A DNA stretch of 16,422 nt from Microcaldota archaeon (GCA_023248455.1 JAHFEN010000002.1:1-16422); one strand, 5' to 3'; shown: positions 1 to 6,538, numbered from the stretch's first letter. Translations and numbers: made by a program. The notes: generated from the letters alone by a model not told the origin.

Positions 1-173
1 TTGGTAAAACTCATCGTAGCGAGCATCCTCTGGCCGTACGGTCCACTTATCAGCTTTTCAATATCCTTTATTTTTGCCAGGTCTTCGGCTAGAAACTCCA
101 AATTAAACTTCGTGAGCTCCTGCCTCAACGAGTCCATCTTGCTGGACAATTGAATGGCTCGAACGTGAGGCAT
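1..173 (-). CDS. Hypothetical protein, N-terminal fragment (runs off the window)
   Basis: The minus strand is open from an ATG at 173 to the window edge, giving 57 residues of a charged, helix-prone protein with LSSKMDSLRQELTKFNLEF and LAEDLAKIKDIEKL segments. I do not recognise the family. The start at 173 is chosen because a TATA-like box is centred about 27 bases upstream, which fits a leaderless transcript. A second in-frame ATG at 137 is the alternative. The 3' end lies outside the window, so function cannot be judged. Confidence 0.55.
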   Translation of the reverse strand, partial: MPHVRAIQLSSKMDSLRQELTKFNLEFLAEDLAKIKDIEKLISGPYGQRMLATMSFT

Positions 174-196
174 GGGAGAATATGGCTGATAATCCT

Positions 197-203
197 ATAT
201 AAT
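197..203 (-). promoter_or_regulatory. TATA box for the gene starting at 173
   Basis: TTATATA on the minus strand, centred about 27 bases before the ATG at 173. No Shine-Dalgarno motif lies between, which fits leaderless transcription. Confidence 0.5.
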
Positions 204-232
204 ACATGACAAAGGACGAGCCTCGTGCTACT

Positions 233-270
233 TCAGACCCTAGCATCATTCTTGGGTTGCTCCCCATGCA
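233..270 (+). repeat. Dispersed repeat, copy 1
   Basis: About 38 bases that align with 1838-1874 with roughly six differences and one gap. The shared core reads TCAGACCC, AGCATCAT, CTTG, GTTG and CCCC-TGCA in order. Inside it, CCCTAG and CTTGGG form an imperfect inverted repeat around a 7-base spacer (239-257). It lies in non-coding DNA upstream of the leaderless promoter of the minus-strand gene at 173. Confidence 0.65.
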
Positions 271-433
271 CTCGCATTCGCTCGTTTCGGGAGAGTTTGG
301 CACTTCGTGCCAAAACCCGCAAACTGCTTCGCAGTTGTGCGGTCCCTCCCCTGCATCTTTCCGCGGAAAAATGCGGCGCAATCAGAACACCGCAATGTTC
401 TGATGCGCAGCGGAGCCGCAATTCCGCTTGCGC
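260..433. other. Array of consecutive hairpins in gene-free DNA; candidate structured RNA
   Basis: The gene-free stretch 174-535 holds a chain of inverted repeats. CTCCC 260-264 can pair with GGGAG 289-293. TTTGGCAC 296-303 pairs with 307-314 around TTC. CCGCA+AACTGC 317-327 pairs with 331-342, with one bulged base. GCAT/TTTCC 353-362 pairs with 365-374, with one mismatch. GCGCA+ATCAGAACA 376-389 pairs with 396-408, with one bulge. GCGCA+GCGGA 405-414 pairs with 423-433, with one bulge. The last five are almost end to end. No reading frame here looks protein-like. I see no tRNA, RNase P or SRP RNA hallmark. It could be a structured RNA, a DNA-level palindrome array, or a decayed mobile element. 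Confidence 0.55.
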
Positions 434-505
434 ATTGGCCGTGGGCTAATCGCGCCTGCACCTTGTATATGCACTAGTCCTACGGCTTTCCTGAACCGAG
501 GAAGA

Positions 506-513
506 TTTATAAA
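506..513 (+). promoter_or_regulatory. TATA box for the surface protein gene at 536
   Basis: TTTATAAA centred about 26 bases before the ATG at 536 supports a leaderless start there. It argues against the longer in-frame extension that begins at 428 and would run through the hairpin array. Confidence 0.65.
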
Positions 514-535
514 TTTCGGCAGGACATGGACATCG

Positions 536-1777
536 ATGGCTTCAAAGTTTCTTCTACTGGCAGGGGCGCTGGCGCTCGTAGGAATCGCGTATTATCTCTA
601 TACCACCTATCCAAACATGCCGTCTGTAGAGCTGAAAGAGGAAGGTTACAAGGTTTCTGCGCTCGTCAACCTCAGCGAACAGAACGCGCCGATCGACATT
701 TACAGGGACGGCAGGCTTGTCAAGTCAGTTCAGAGCCAGGGGAATGTTTTCGTTGAATACCTTCCGCCAGGAAGTTACGAGTATGCAATCCAGTTCAGCG
801 CTGCGAACCTGCTTGGCATGCAAACCAGGATGAGCCAGTCTGCCCAGCTTAACATCGAGAAACTGGAAAGCCCGGAGCTTGCGAAATACTTTGACTTTCC
901 TCAGGCGAGCCTTTCGACATCCAAATACGCGGTTTACCTGTCTTATCCGAACCTGAAGTCATTCGAGGAGGCGGTGGTTTACAGGAACGGCCAGCCTGTC
1001 AAGAGCATCAATGCCAAGAGCGCTTCGGGCGAATTCGTGGAGAACGCCCCCCCTGCGCATTATTCGTATGAGATAGCGTTCAACAGCCAGCAATACCAAA
1101 GCCTGAAAGGCGTGCTGCGGCAGGATTACGAGCTTGACGTTGAGCCCATAACCCCTGCCATAAATTCGCTTGCAATCAGCCCCCTTTACAAGGGCTATTC
1201 GGCCAATGCGAGCGCAGAGGTAGAAAATGCCTCATCCTGCAAAGCCGAACTCCTGCTTTCGCCGCCTGCCGGCTTCGAGGCAGCCCCTTCGACCGTGCTC
1301 AAGGGCCATAATTTCAGCAATGGCAATGGCCTTGACTATTTCTACAAAAAAAGCGAGTCGTGGTCCTGGGATTCGGTTCTGTTCAATGAGCCGACTGACA
1401 CGAATACCGCGAATTACGACATCAACGTGAAGATGACCTGCTATGATTTCTACAATGCCACGCAATCCGAAAAAATTCAGAAGCTTCCAACTTCAGGGGA
1501 GATTTCCCCCTCATCAATTTCCATATCGTATTCGCAGAACGAATCGGGAAACATAAACGCCATGGTGACCAACAACGTATGGATTGATTTCACCTGCAGG
1601 CTTCTGGTTGGCGATCAGGCGAACAACATACTCGAAGAGAAGAAATTCCCGCTTCCGGGCCACCATGATTACGAGTTCGGCCTGGATAAGTACAGCAGGA
1701 ACCTGCTATACCTGACAGCGATATGCCAGGACAGCAACAGGAATCCCATAACGAAAATCAGCACTTTCAAAAACTAA
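536..1777 (+). CDS. N-terminally anchored surface protein with duplicated PEGA-like modules
   Basis: A 413-residue protein of unknown function. Residues about 4-24 form a hydrophobic segment acting as signal anchor, so the rest should sit outside the cell. Two related beta-modules follow. Residues 51-88 contain IDIYRDGRLVKSV and LPPGSYEYAIQF. Residues about 144-183 contain AVVYRNGQPVKSI and APPAHYSYEIAF. Each has an X-Y-R-(D/N)-G turn and a Pro-Pro then Y-x-Y pattern, as in PEGA or carboxypeptidase-regulatory-like domains. The C-terminal half is Ig-like in texture, with scattered cysteines and N-x-S/T sequons (e.g. NAS, NFS, NAT, NES). The start at 536 is set by the TATA box; the frame is open back to 428, but that part falls in non-coding DNA. 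It appears to be transcribed alone. Confidence 0.85.
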   Translation: MASKFLLLAGALALVGIAYYLYTTYPNMPSVELKEEGYKVSALVNLSEQNAPIDIYRDGRLVKSVQSQGNVFVEYLPPGSYEYAIQFSAANLLGMQTRMSQSAQLNIEKLESPELAKYFDFPQASLSTSKYAVYLSYPNLKSFEEAVVYRNGQPVKSINAKSASGEFVENAPPAHYSYEIAFNSQQYQSLKGVLRQDYELDVEPITPAINSLAISPLYKGYSANASAEVENASSCKAELLLSPPAGFEAAPSTVLKGHNFSNGNGLDYFYKKSESWSWDSVLFNEPTDTNTANYDINVKMTCYDFYNATQSEKIQKLPTSGEISPSSISISYSQNESGNINAMVTNNVWIDFTCRLLVGDQANNILEEKKFPLPGHHDYEFGLDKYSRNLLYLTAICQDSNRNPITKISTFKN

Positions 1778-1810
1778 TAGGCAGGTCCAATTGCAATCCC
1801 TTCCACAAAG

Positions 1811-1833
1811 ATATGAATATTGATATTCCATAT
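1811..1833. other. AT-rich hairpin between genes
   Basis: ATATGAATAT (1811-1820) pairs with 1823-1833 across a 2-base loop, with one bulged C, giving about ten AT-rich pairs. It lies 34 bases past the stop of the surface protein gene and just before repeat copy 2. It could be an operator-like palindrome or part of a 3' end. No T-run follows, so it is not a clear terminator. Confidence 0.35.
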
Positions 1834-1837
1834 CCGG

Positions 1838-1874
1838 TCAGACCCAAGCATCATCCTTGAGTTGTGCCCCTGCA
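1838..1874 (+). repeat. Dispersed repeat, copy 2
   Basis: This copy aligns with 233-270 with about six differences. Its inverted-repeat core is CCCAAG, a 7-base spacer, then CTTGAG. It ends directly against the TATA box (1875-1882) of the next gene, in the position of a BRE or upstream operator. Confidence 0.65.
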
Positions 1875-1882
1875 TTTTTATA
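1875..1882 (+). promoter_or_regulatory. TATA box for the gene at 1905
   Basis: TTTTTATA centred 26 bases before the ATG at 1905. No Shine-Dalgarno motif is seen, so the transcript is probably leaderless. Confidence 0.6.
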
Positions 1883-1904
1883 CCGCTAATTCGCTTTCTT
1901 CCAC

Positions 1905-2354
1905 ATGGACGACCTTGCGCACCTTCTGCTCGGTTACATACTCTTCAGGCTCATGCGGCTTGCAGGCATGAAGGCTGGGAAACTCGAGCTTGCTGCGATA
2001 CTTGCTGGCTCGATTCTACCCGACCTGCTATGGGCTGCGGGCGCATTAAGCTACAACGATGCGCACACTGCAACCTGGTACATCGTTGCAATGGTGCCCT
2101 TTCTTATTTTCGCTATAACTAGAATTGCCGCATCTGGATTTGCCATGTCATCGTTTTTGCACATACTCGTTGATTCGGTGATGCACGCGAGAACCACGGT
2201 CTTGTTCGCCCCGCTTTCGGATTTTTCGATTACAGGGACATTCAACTATTGGGAAGTGTGGTTGGCGACACCGGCATACTGGCTCGCCATTCTCGCACTG
2301 CTTGCGCTGAGCTTTTACCTGCAAAAAAAGAAGGAGAGACGTATCACTTTTTAG
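1905..2354 (+). CDS. Small multi-pass membrane protein, YdjM/DUF457-like putative metal-dependent hydrolase
   Basis: 149 residues with several hydrophobic segments (about 28-47, 57-76 and 121-139) and a basic tail (KKKERR). It has the pattern of the YdjM/DUF457 group: DDLAHLLLGY near the N-terminus (H6), a G-S-I-L-P-D motif (D40) in the first membrane segment, and HILVDSVMHA (H86, D90, H94) in the middle. In that family such His/Asp residues are thought to bind metal near the membrane face. The assignment rests on motif spacing only. The start is fixed by the TATA box 26 bases upstream. The last 11 bases overlap the end of the convergent PAS gene. Confidence 0.7.
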   Translation: MDDLAHLLLGYILFRLMRLAGMKAGKLELAAILAGSILPDLLWAAGALSYNDAHTATWYIVAMVPFLIFAITRIAASGFAMSSFLHILVDSVMHARTTVLFAPLSDFSITGTFNYWEVWLATPAYWLAILALLALSFYLQKKKERRITF

Positions 2355-2727
2355 AGACAAAGTGCAGTGCGAAAAGGTGCCCTCCATACGCTATCGGCAC
2401 GAGAATGACCTGGGTTTTCACCGTGCCTCCGGATTTCTTGTTCCACGTGACTTCAATCGCGGAGCCGGCCTTCTTTTCCATCGCCCCTCTGTAGGCGGAG
2501 ATAAGCGTGCGCTGGCTTGCCTTTGCGACAAACTTGGGGAAGGAACCCTCAACTGCTGCCCATTTTTCAGGCGAGCCGTAGCCGAGCATGGAGGAAAATT
2601 TCCTGTTGCAGGCCTTGTGCATGTCGTCCAGGTAGATGTATACCCCCTGCCCAGACTGGCTGAAAACCCGGGCAAGCTGCCCAACTATGCCTTCTACCAA
2701 CTCCTCATGATGCTGATGCGCGCCCAT
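2344..2727 (-). CDS. Stand-alone PAS-domain protein
   Basis: 127 residues, almost all forming one PAS-like fold. After an N-terminal helix, the segment GQGVYIYLDD begins the domain. It is followed by ACNRKFSSMLGYGSPEKW, the typical N-x-x-F/S-x-x-L-G-Y PAS helix. The region ends with strands around EVTWNKKSGG, TQVILVPIAY and LFALHFV. No output domain is fused, so it probably acts as a single-domain sensor or a partner protein; the ligand is unknown. The start at 2727 has GAGGT seven bases upstream. It is downstream of the DUF1059 gene but separated from it by a T-rich terminator-like stretch. Confidence 0.75.
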   Translation of the reverse strand: MGAHQHHEELVEGIVGQLARVFSQSGQGVYIYLDDMHKACNRKFSSMLGYGSPEKWAAVEGSFPKFVAKASQRTLISAYRGAMEKKAGSAIEVTWNKKSGGTVKTQVILVPIAYGGHLFALHFVSKK

Positions 2728-2734
2728 ATGCCCA

Positions 2735-2739
2735 ACCTC
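2735..2739 (-). promoter_or_regulatory. Shine-Dalgarno site for the PAS gene
   Basis: GAGGT on the minus strand, 7 bases before the ATG at 2727. It decides this start. Confidence 0.6.
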
Positions 2740-2756
2740 GAATCAGAAAAATTGCG

Positions 2757-2776
2757 AAAAGAAAAAAATCTAAAAA
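2757..2776 (-). terminator. T-tract terminator after the DUF1059 gene
   Basis: On the minus strand the sequence just after the DUF1059 gene contains runs of six, seven and four T within 20 bases. Archaeal intrinsic termination depends mainly on such T-tracts. It lies between this gene and the PAS gene, so read-through between the two may be limited. Confidence 0.55.
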
Positions 2777-2787
2777 ACGCCCAGGTC

Positions 2788-2946
2788 TCATGCCGGCTTG
2801 ATCATTTTCTTGAGCTCGGATGCCGGGACGTCCTTCTTGTGCATTTTCTTCGCGTGCGCCCCGACCATTTCCAAAAGCTCCTTCTCATCGTGGCTCGTGA
2901 GGGAAAAACCGCACATGGGATCGCACGATATATTTTTCAGCTGCAT
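2788..2946 (-). CDS. DUF1059 family small protein
   Basis: A 52-residue protein beginning MQLKNISCDPMCGFSLTS and continuing with HDEKELLEMVGAHAKKMH. The arrangement of C-D-P-x-C-x-F near the start, an acidic E-x-E/L helix, then H-A-x-x-x-H is typical of DUF1059 proteins, whose role is not established. The frame is open further upstream to 3000, but the ATG at 2946 has a strong Shine-Dalgarno GAGGTG five bases before it, and a TATA box lies about 34 bases upstream. The length is normal for the family. Confidence 0.8.
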   Translation of the reverse strand: MQLKNISCDPMCGFSLTSHDEKELLEMVGAHAKKMHKKDVPASELKKMIKPA

Positions 2947-2951
2947 AACTA

Positions 2952-2957
2952 CACCTC
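2952..2957 (-). promoter_or_regulatory. Shine-Dalgarno site that fixes the DUF1059 start
   Basis: GAGGTG on the minus strand, five bases before the ATG at 2946. It rules against the longer in-frame start at 3000. Confidence 0.7.
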
Positions 2958-2977
2958 GGATTTGGGTGGAAACCTGG

Positions 2978-2985
2978 CTTTTATA
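2978..2985 (-). promoter_or_regulatory. TATA box for the DUF1059 gene
   Basis: TATAAAAG on the minus strand. A transcription start about 25 bases downstream would leave a leader of only about 10 bases that just contains the Shine-Dalgarno motif. Confidence 0.55.
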
Positions 2986-3035
2986 GCAGTAAGTACTCAA
3001 GATTGATTAGGCATTACCTGAAAGCATGTACAGAA

Positions 3036-3590
3036 TCAGACCTGCCTTAAGAAGTTCCCCAATATCCTCTCGCCGTGCTCGGTGTGCCAGACTTCGGGGT
3101 GGAACTGCACCGAGAAGATCTTCTTTTTCGCGTTTTCCATCGCCTCAATGCCGCACGTTTCGGAATGCGCAAGCGCAACAAAGCCGCCTGGCATTTTCAC
3201 AACCTCGTCGAAATGGGATACCCATGCATTGAACGCTTTCGGCAGGCCATCGAGGATTACCCCTTGCCTGTCCACCTCGATTTTTGAAATGCCATACTCC
3301 GCGCTCTTGCCTTTGACCACCTTCCCCCCAAGGGTGTGCGCAATCAGCTGGTGGCCCAGGCAGACCCCGAGCATGGGCCTGCCGGCTTTTTTTATCTGCG
3401 CTGGAATGTTGTAGAACTGGTCTGTTGTGACCGATGAGGGCCCGCCCGAGAGTATGAGTGCATCTGAATCAGAAAGTTTGGACGCAGCCGCCTCCTTCGG
3501 CACGATTTTACCCTCGCGCCCCAAGTCGCGGACCGCCCTCCAGATGACGTGCGTATACTGGCTGCCCATGTCAACGATGAGGATTGCCAT
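3036..3590 (-). CDS. guaAa: GMP synthase, glutamine amidotransferase subunit (subunit A)
   Basis: 184 residues, the normal size of the archaeal split subunit. It hydrolyses glutamine and passes ammonia to the GuaAb ATP-pyrophosphatase subunit, which aminates XMP to GMP in the cytoplasm. The class I amidotransferase signature is intact: ILSGGPSS, nucleophile C77 in GVCLGHQ, and H164/E166 in QFHPEV. The start at 3590 is supported by a TATA box 26 bases upstream (leaderless). Its partner guaAb is nearby on the same strand (4543-5499), but an oppositely oriented methyltransferase gene lies between them, so the two subunits have separate promoters. Confidence 0.95.
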   Translation of the reverse strand: MAILIVDMGSQYTHVIWRAVRDLGREGKIVPKEAAASKLSDSDALILSGGPSSVTTDQFYNIPAQIKKAGRPMLGVCLGHQLIAHTLGGKVVKGKSAEYGISKIEVDRQGVILDGLPKAFNAWVSHFDEVVKMPGGFVALAHSETCGIEAMENAKKKIFSVQFHPEVWHTEHGERILGNFLRQV

Positions 3591-3610
3591 ATTCTTATGG
3601 AAGCAGTGAA

Positions 3611-3620
3611 GAATATAATT
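3611..3620 (-). promoter_or_regulatory. TATA box for guaAa
   Basis: AATTATATTC on the minus strand, centred about 26 bases before the ATG at 3590. It supports leaderless transcription. Confidence 0.55.
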
Positions 3621-3650
3621 TAATTTGCCATATTATGCGCAAGAGCTACG

Positions 3651-3658
3651 TTTATATG
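3651..3658 (+). promoter_or_regulatory. TATA box for the methyltransferase gene
   Basis: TTTATATG centred about 26 bases before the ATG at 3680. It selects this start over in-frame upstream codons that would overlap guaAa. Confidence 0.6.
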
Positions 3659-3679
3659 TATTTATTACCACAGTTTATC

Positions 3680-4528
3680 ATGCGCGTTTACTGTCCGGAC
3701 ATGCAGAGACATTTCAGGCTCAGTCCAAAAGAAGCCATGGCGGTTAGGCGAAGCTGGTTCTTGTATTCCCCGAGCTGTGAATTGGACGGGATTGCGCGAC
3801 CTAAGCCAGTAAACCGCATCAAATTCGAAACCGTCATGGCAGAACAAAAAAACGCGGAGGAAGAAAGGATTCGGAAACACATTAAATTGCTTGAGGAAAA
3901 GAAGAAAGACGTAAAAAAACTCAGGGCAGCCTTGGAGAGAGGAGAAAAACTGACTATCGGGGATTACCTGATAGCAAGTTATGAAGTGGAAGCCTTTTCT
4001 TTCAGTCACTGTATGGACAGATTGGATGATATTGCTGGTCACTTGAGAAGTAACGGGATGGAAGATGAAGATTACGACTGTCTAAAGAATAAGAAAATCC
4101 TTGATATCGCATGCGGCTCCAAAAGCGCTGAACTAAATCCGATAGGTAAAAGAAAATATGATTATGAACCCTGGCTTTGCAGGGCATTGCATAAGCTTGG
4201 AGCCAAAGCGGTCGGAGTTGACATCGGAAGTAACCATGGAGAGGAATTTGAATTTCATCAAACGGATCTCAGCGAAGAGGGCGCGTTGGGGCGCATTTTT
4301 GATAGCTCTCGTGATTCTTCGTTTGATGTTATAAACAGCACAAATTTCCTTGGAAATGTGTCTCCCCTGCTTTTGTACATGACCAATACTGACGAACGAA
4401 ATAGGATGAAAACTAAAATTTTTGGAGAAGCGTTGCGGCTTCTGAAGGAAGACGGTTATTTCCTGCATGAATTCGATGTTTACATGAAAGTCAGAGGAAA
4501 TCTTGTTTTGATCGAGCGTTCCTATTAA
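3680..4528 (+). CDS. Class I SAM-dependent methyltransferase, substrate unknown
   Basis: 282 residues. A charged, coiled-coil-like segment (about 53-90, rich in E and K) precedes a Rossmann-type methyltransferase domain. Motif I is KILDIACGS (139-147), the acidic loop after strand 2 is VGVDIGSN (178-185), followed by FHQTDL (192-197) and FDVINSTNF (215-223). A late helix-strand pair is ALRLLKEDGYFLHEF. The substrate cannot be inferred. Start 3680 is set by the TATA box; the frame is open back to 3584. Codon use is AT-richer than the neighbours: I counted 24 G/C in the 60 bases at 4381-4440, against 36 in 5281-5340 in guaAb. This and its position between guaAa and guaAb on the opposite strand suggest insertion or transfer. 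It ends 14 bases from the convergent guaAb stop. Confidence 0.8.
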   Translation: MRVYCPDMQRHFRLSPKEAMAVRRSWFLYSPSCELDGIARPKPVNRIKFETVMAEQKNAEEERIRKHIKLLEEKKKDVKKLRAALERGEKLTIGDYLIASYEVEAFSFSHCMDRLDDIAGHLRSNGMEDEDYDCLKNKKILDIACGSKSAELNPIGKRKYDYEPWLCRALHKLGAKAVGVDIGSNHGEEFEFHQTDLSEEGALGRIFDSSRDSSFDVINSTNFLGNVSPLLLYMTNTDERNRMKTKIFGEALRLLKEDGYFLHEFDVYMKVRGNLVLIERSY

Positions 4529-4542
4529 GCGGGGATTCTATA

Positions 4543-5499
4543 TCATTCCAGCTCCACGGTTGCTGGCGGCTTGTTCGTTATGTCGTAGAGCACCCTGCCC
4601 ACGCTCCTGATCTCGTTCGTTATTCTGGTTGAAATTTTCTGCAGCACTTCAGGCGGGATATGGGAAAAATTGGCTGTCATGCCGTCAAGCGAGCGGACTG
4701 CCCGCACCACCACCGTATACTGGTAGGAGCGCTCGTCACCCCGCACCCCGACAGTCTTGGTTGGGAGGAGCGCAGCAAAATACTGCCAGGGATGCTCGAT
4801 TTTCCCAGAAGCGGAAGCGGATTCGAGCTCCTCTTCCACTATTGCGCAGGCTCCGCGCACAATCTCCGCCTTTTCAGGAGTTATCTCTCCAACTATGCGG
4901 ACTGCGAGCCCTGGGCCTGGGAAAGGCTGGCGCTCGGATATTTCGGGAGGCAGTTTCAGCTCCCGCGCCACCATGCGCACCTCGTGCTTGTACAGGTCGC
5001 GCAGCGGCTCGCACAGCTTCATGCGCATCTCCTTGGGAAGGCCGCCCACGTTGTGGTGCGACTTGATTTTTTTTCGGCTTCCGCCGCCAGACTCAATCCA
5101 GTCCGGAGCTATCGTTCCCTGCACCAGGTAGGCTGCGCCCCATTTATTGGCTTCTTCCTCGAAAACCTGGATGAACATCTTGCCGATTATCTTGCGTTTT
5201 TTCTCCGGCTCCTCGGCTCCCCGAAGCGCCGCGAAGAATGACTTGCTCGCATCCACGACCCTGAGTTGGACGCCAGCGCGGCCAAGCGCGGATTTGACCT
5301 GGAGCGCCTCGCCTTTTCTCATGAGGCCTGTGTCCACGAAAACGCAGCGTATGTTCCTGCCAAGCGCGCGCGAGGCGAGCACTGCGGCAACCGAGGAGTC
5401 CACGCCGCCTGAGACCGCGATGATTGCCTTTTTCTTCCCAACAGCGGCGCGTATGCTATCTACTGACTTGCCTATGAATTCCCCTGGATCAAACGGCAT
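4543..5499 (-). CDS. guaAb: GMP synthase, ATP-pyrophosphatase subunit (subunit B)
   Basis: 318 residues, normal for the archaeal PP-loop subunit. It adenylates XMP with ATP and uses ammonia from GuaAa to make GMP. The PP-loop SGGVDSS is at residues 30-36. Further family motifs are VFVDTGLMRKGE, VQGTIAPDWIES, KSHHNVGGLP, QPFPGPGLAVRI and the C-terminal ITNKPPATVELE. The ATG at 5499 has AAGGT about nine bases upstream. It follows the membrane-anchored surface gene by 36 bases on the same strand and is probably the last gene of that transcript. Confidence 0.95.
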   Translation of the reverse strand: MPFDPGEFIGKSVDSIRAAVGKKKAIIAVSGGVDSSVAAVLASRALGRNIRCVFVDTGLMRKGEALQVKSALGRAGVQLRVVDASKSFFAALRGAEEPEKKRKIIGKMFIQVFEEEANKWGAAYLVQGTIAPDWIESGGGSRKKIKSHHNVGGLPKEMRMKLCEPLRDLYKHEVRMVARELKLPPEISERQPFPGPGLAVRIVGEITPEKAEIVRGACAIVEEELESASASGKIEHPWQYFAALLPTKTVGVRGDERSYQYTVVVRAVRSLDGMTANFSHIPPEVLQKISTRITNEIRSVGRVLYDITNKPPATVELE

Positions 5500-5535
5500 T
5501 CGGACGACCTTCCATTCTGCAACGGAATTACATGC

Positions 5536-6528
5536 CTATTTCCTGTGCCTGCCCTTGCGCATGTACCGCAATGCGACGATGGAAATTGCCACAAGGCCTA
5601 TTGCCGCGAAAAACAATAGCATAACCACGACTGCAGCGTCCATTCCCTGCCCATGCTGCTGCCCTTTTTCCGGCGGAGCGATGGGCTGCTCGACTGGGCC
5701 TGGATTTGGCTCAGGCTGCTTGGTTGGCGGCTTGCCTGCAACAGCAGTAATGGCAGCGAGGTTTCCATACGTGAACTTGTATGTGCCTGCCACTGCCACG
5801 TTTATCCTTGCCTTTCCATCGCTGCCGGTTGTGACAGTGAGATTGCCCGAGGGGGTTGCAACTGCTATGGACTGCCCTGAAAGGAAGGAAGCCCCGTTCA
5901 TTAACGAGACTTCGATCACTGAGAACTGCTCTGCCCTTGCCGGAGCTGCAATCGAAATCTCGGGCGTGGGGGCTGCCTCTGTTTTCTGCAACGTGGGGCT
6001 TATGTCAATGAAGTCGGCTGCAGGGAGGAATGCCTCCTTGCGCAATTTTGAGTAACCGGGCGCAGAAAACTCGAGCTCGTAGTTGCCTTCAGGCAGGTAG
6101 GAGATTGCGTAAAACCCCTGACCGTTGGCTGAAATTCGCTTGGCAATGAGCCCGTTTGAATATGCCGTGACAGTAACGTTCGAAAAATCCGATGGCCCGA
6201 AAATCTGCCCGTATGCGTTGGCATACGAGATGAGCTGGCGCATGGTAAGCGTTATGCTGGTGTCTCCCTTAACCTCTACAAGTGAAACGTGCAGTGGGTA
6301 TGGGTAGCGCCGAAGCTGCACGAAATAGCTGCCGTCGCTCACGCTGAAGCGAGCGTAGCCGTCCAGCCCGGCCTTTTTCTCGGCAAACACCACGCCGCCG
6401 CTGACCAATGTCACGTTGGTGCCCACGGCAAGCGTACCCTCTGAGACCGTGACCTGCACCGCTAGGCTCGAGGCTCCCAGGGTGGACGCCAGAAGCGAAA
6501 GGAATACCAGCAGGCTTGCCGCTCTCAC
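5536..6528 (-). CDS. Surface protein: signal peptide, three beta-modules, Pro-rich stalk, C-terminal anchor
   Basis: 330 residues from the GTG at 6528. A signal peptide (RAASLLVFLSLLASTLGAS) is followed by beta-sandwich modules of the carboxypeptidase-regulatory/Ig type. These include segments near AGLDGYARFSVSDGSYFVQL, GQGFYAISYLPEGNYELEF and GSDGKARINVAVAGTYKF. Then comes a Pro/Gln-rich stalk (about 267-294), a C-terminal membrane segment (about 297-320) and a basic tail (RKGRHRK). It should display its domains outside the cell. The frame is open far upstream, but that part is the shadow of the pilin-like gene. GTG 6528 has GGTGAT four bases upstream; GTG 6537 is the alternative. It lies between the pilin-like cassette and guaAb, so a structural link with the pilin-like proteins is possible. 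Confidence 0.8.
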   Translation of the reverse strand: MRAASLLVFLSLLASTLGASSLAVQVTVSEGTLAVGTNVTLVSGGVVFAEKKAGLDGYARFSVSDGSYFVQLRRYPYPLHVSLVEVKGDTSITLTMRQLISYANAYGQIFGPSDFSNVTVTAYSNGLIAKRISANGQGFYAISYLPEGNYELEFSAPGYSKLRKEAFLPAADFIDISPTLQKTEAAPTPEISIAAPARAEQFSVIEVSLMNGASFLSGQSIAVATPSGNLTVTTGSDGKARINVAVAGTYKFTYGNLAAITAVAGKPPTKQPEPNPGPVEQPIAPPEKGQQHGQGMDAAVVVMLLFFAAIGLVAISIVALRYMRKGRHRK

Positions 6529-6532
6529 AAAT

Positions 6533-6538
6533 ATCACC
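6533..6538 (-). promoter_or_regulatory. Shine-Dalgarno-like site that decides the GTG start at 6528
   Basis: GGTGAT on the minus strand ends four bases before GTG 6528, matching the 3' part of the archaeal anti-SD complement. It overlaps a second possible start, GTG 6537. Confidence 0.4.

Noticed and set aside
233..433. CRISPR array or integron attC-like cassette
   Set aside because: The hairpins are not identical direct repeats with spacers, and no cas or integrase gene is present.
260..433. RNase P RNA or SRP RNA
   Set aside because: The conserved core motifs of these RNAs are not seen and the fold is a simple chain of hairpins.
206..449. Short open frames on both strands over the hairpin array
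   Set aside because: Their translations have no protein-like texture or conserved motif, and the palindromes explain the sequence better.
428..535. Longer N-terminal start for the surface protein gene
   Set aside because: The extra residues would be read from hairpin DNA and lie across the TATA box; the ATG at 536 starts cleanly before the membrane anchor.
2362..3006. 214-residue open frame on the plus strand
   Set aside because: It is antisense to the PAS and DUF1059 genes, which have Shine-Dalgarno sites and recognisable domains.
5147..6055. 302-residue open frame on the plus strand
   Set aside because: It is antisense to guaAb and the surface protein gene, both with clear family motifs or signal peptide and anchor; it is a high-GC shadow.
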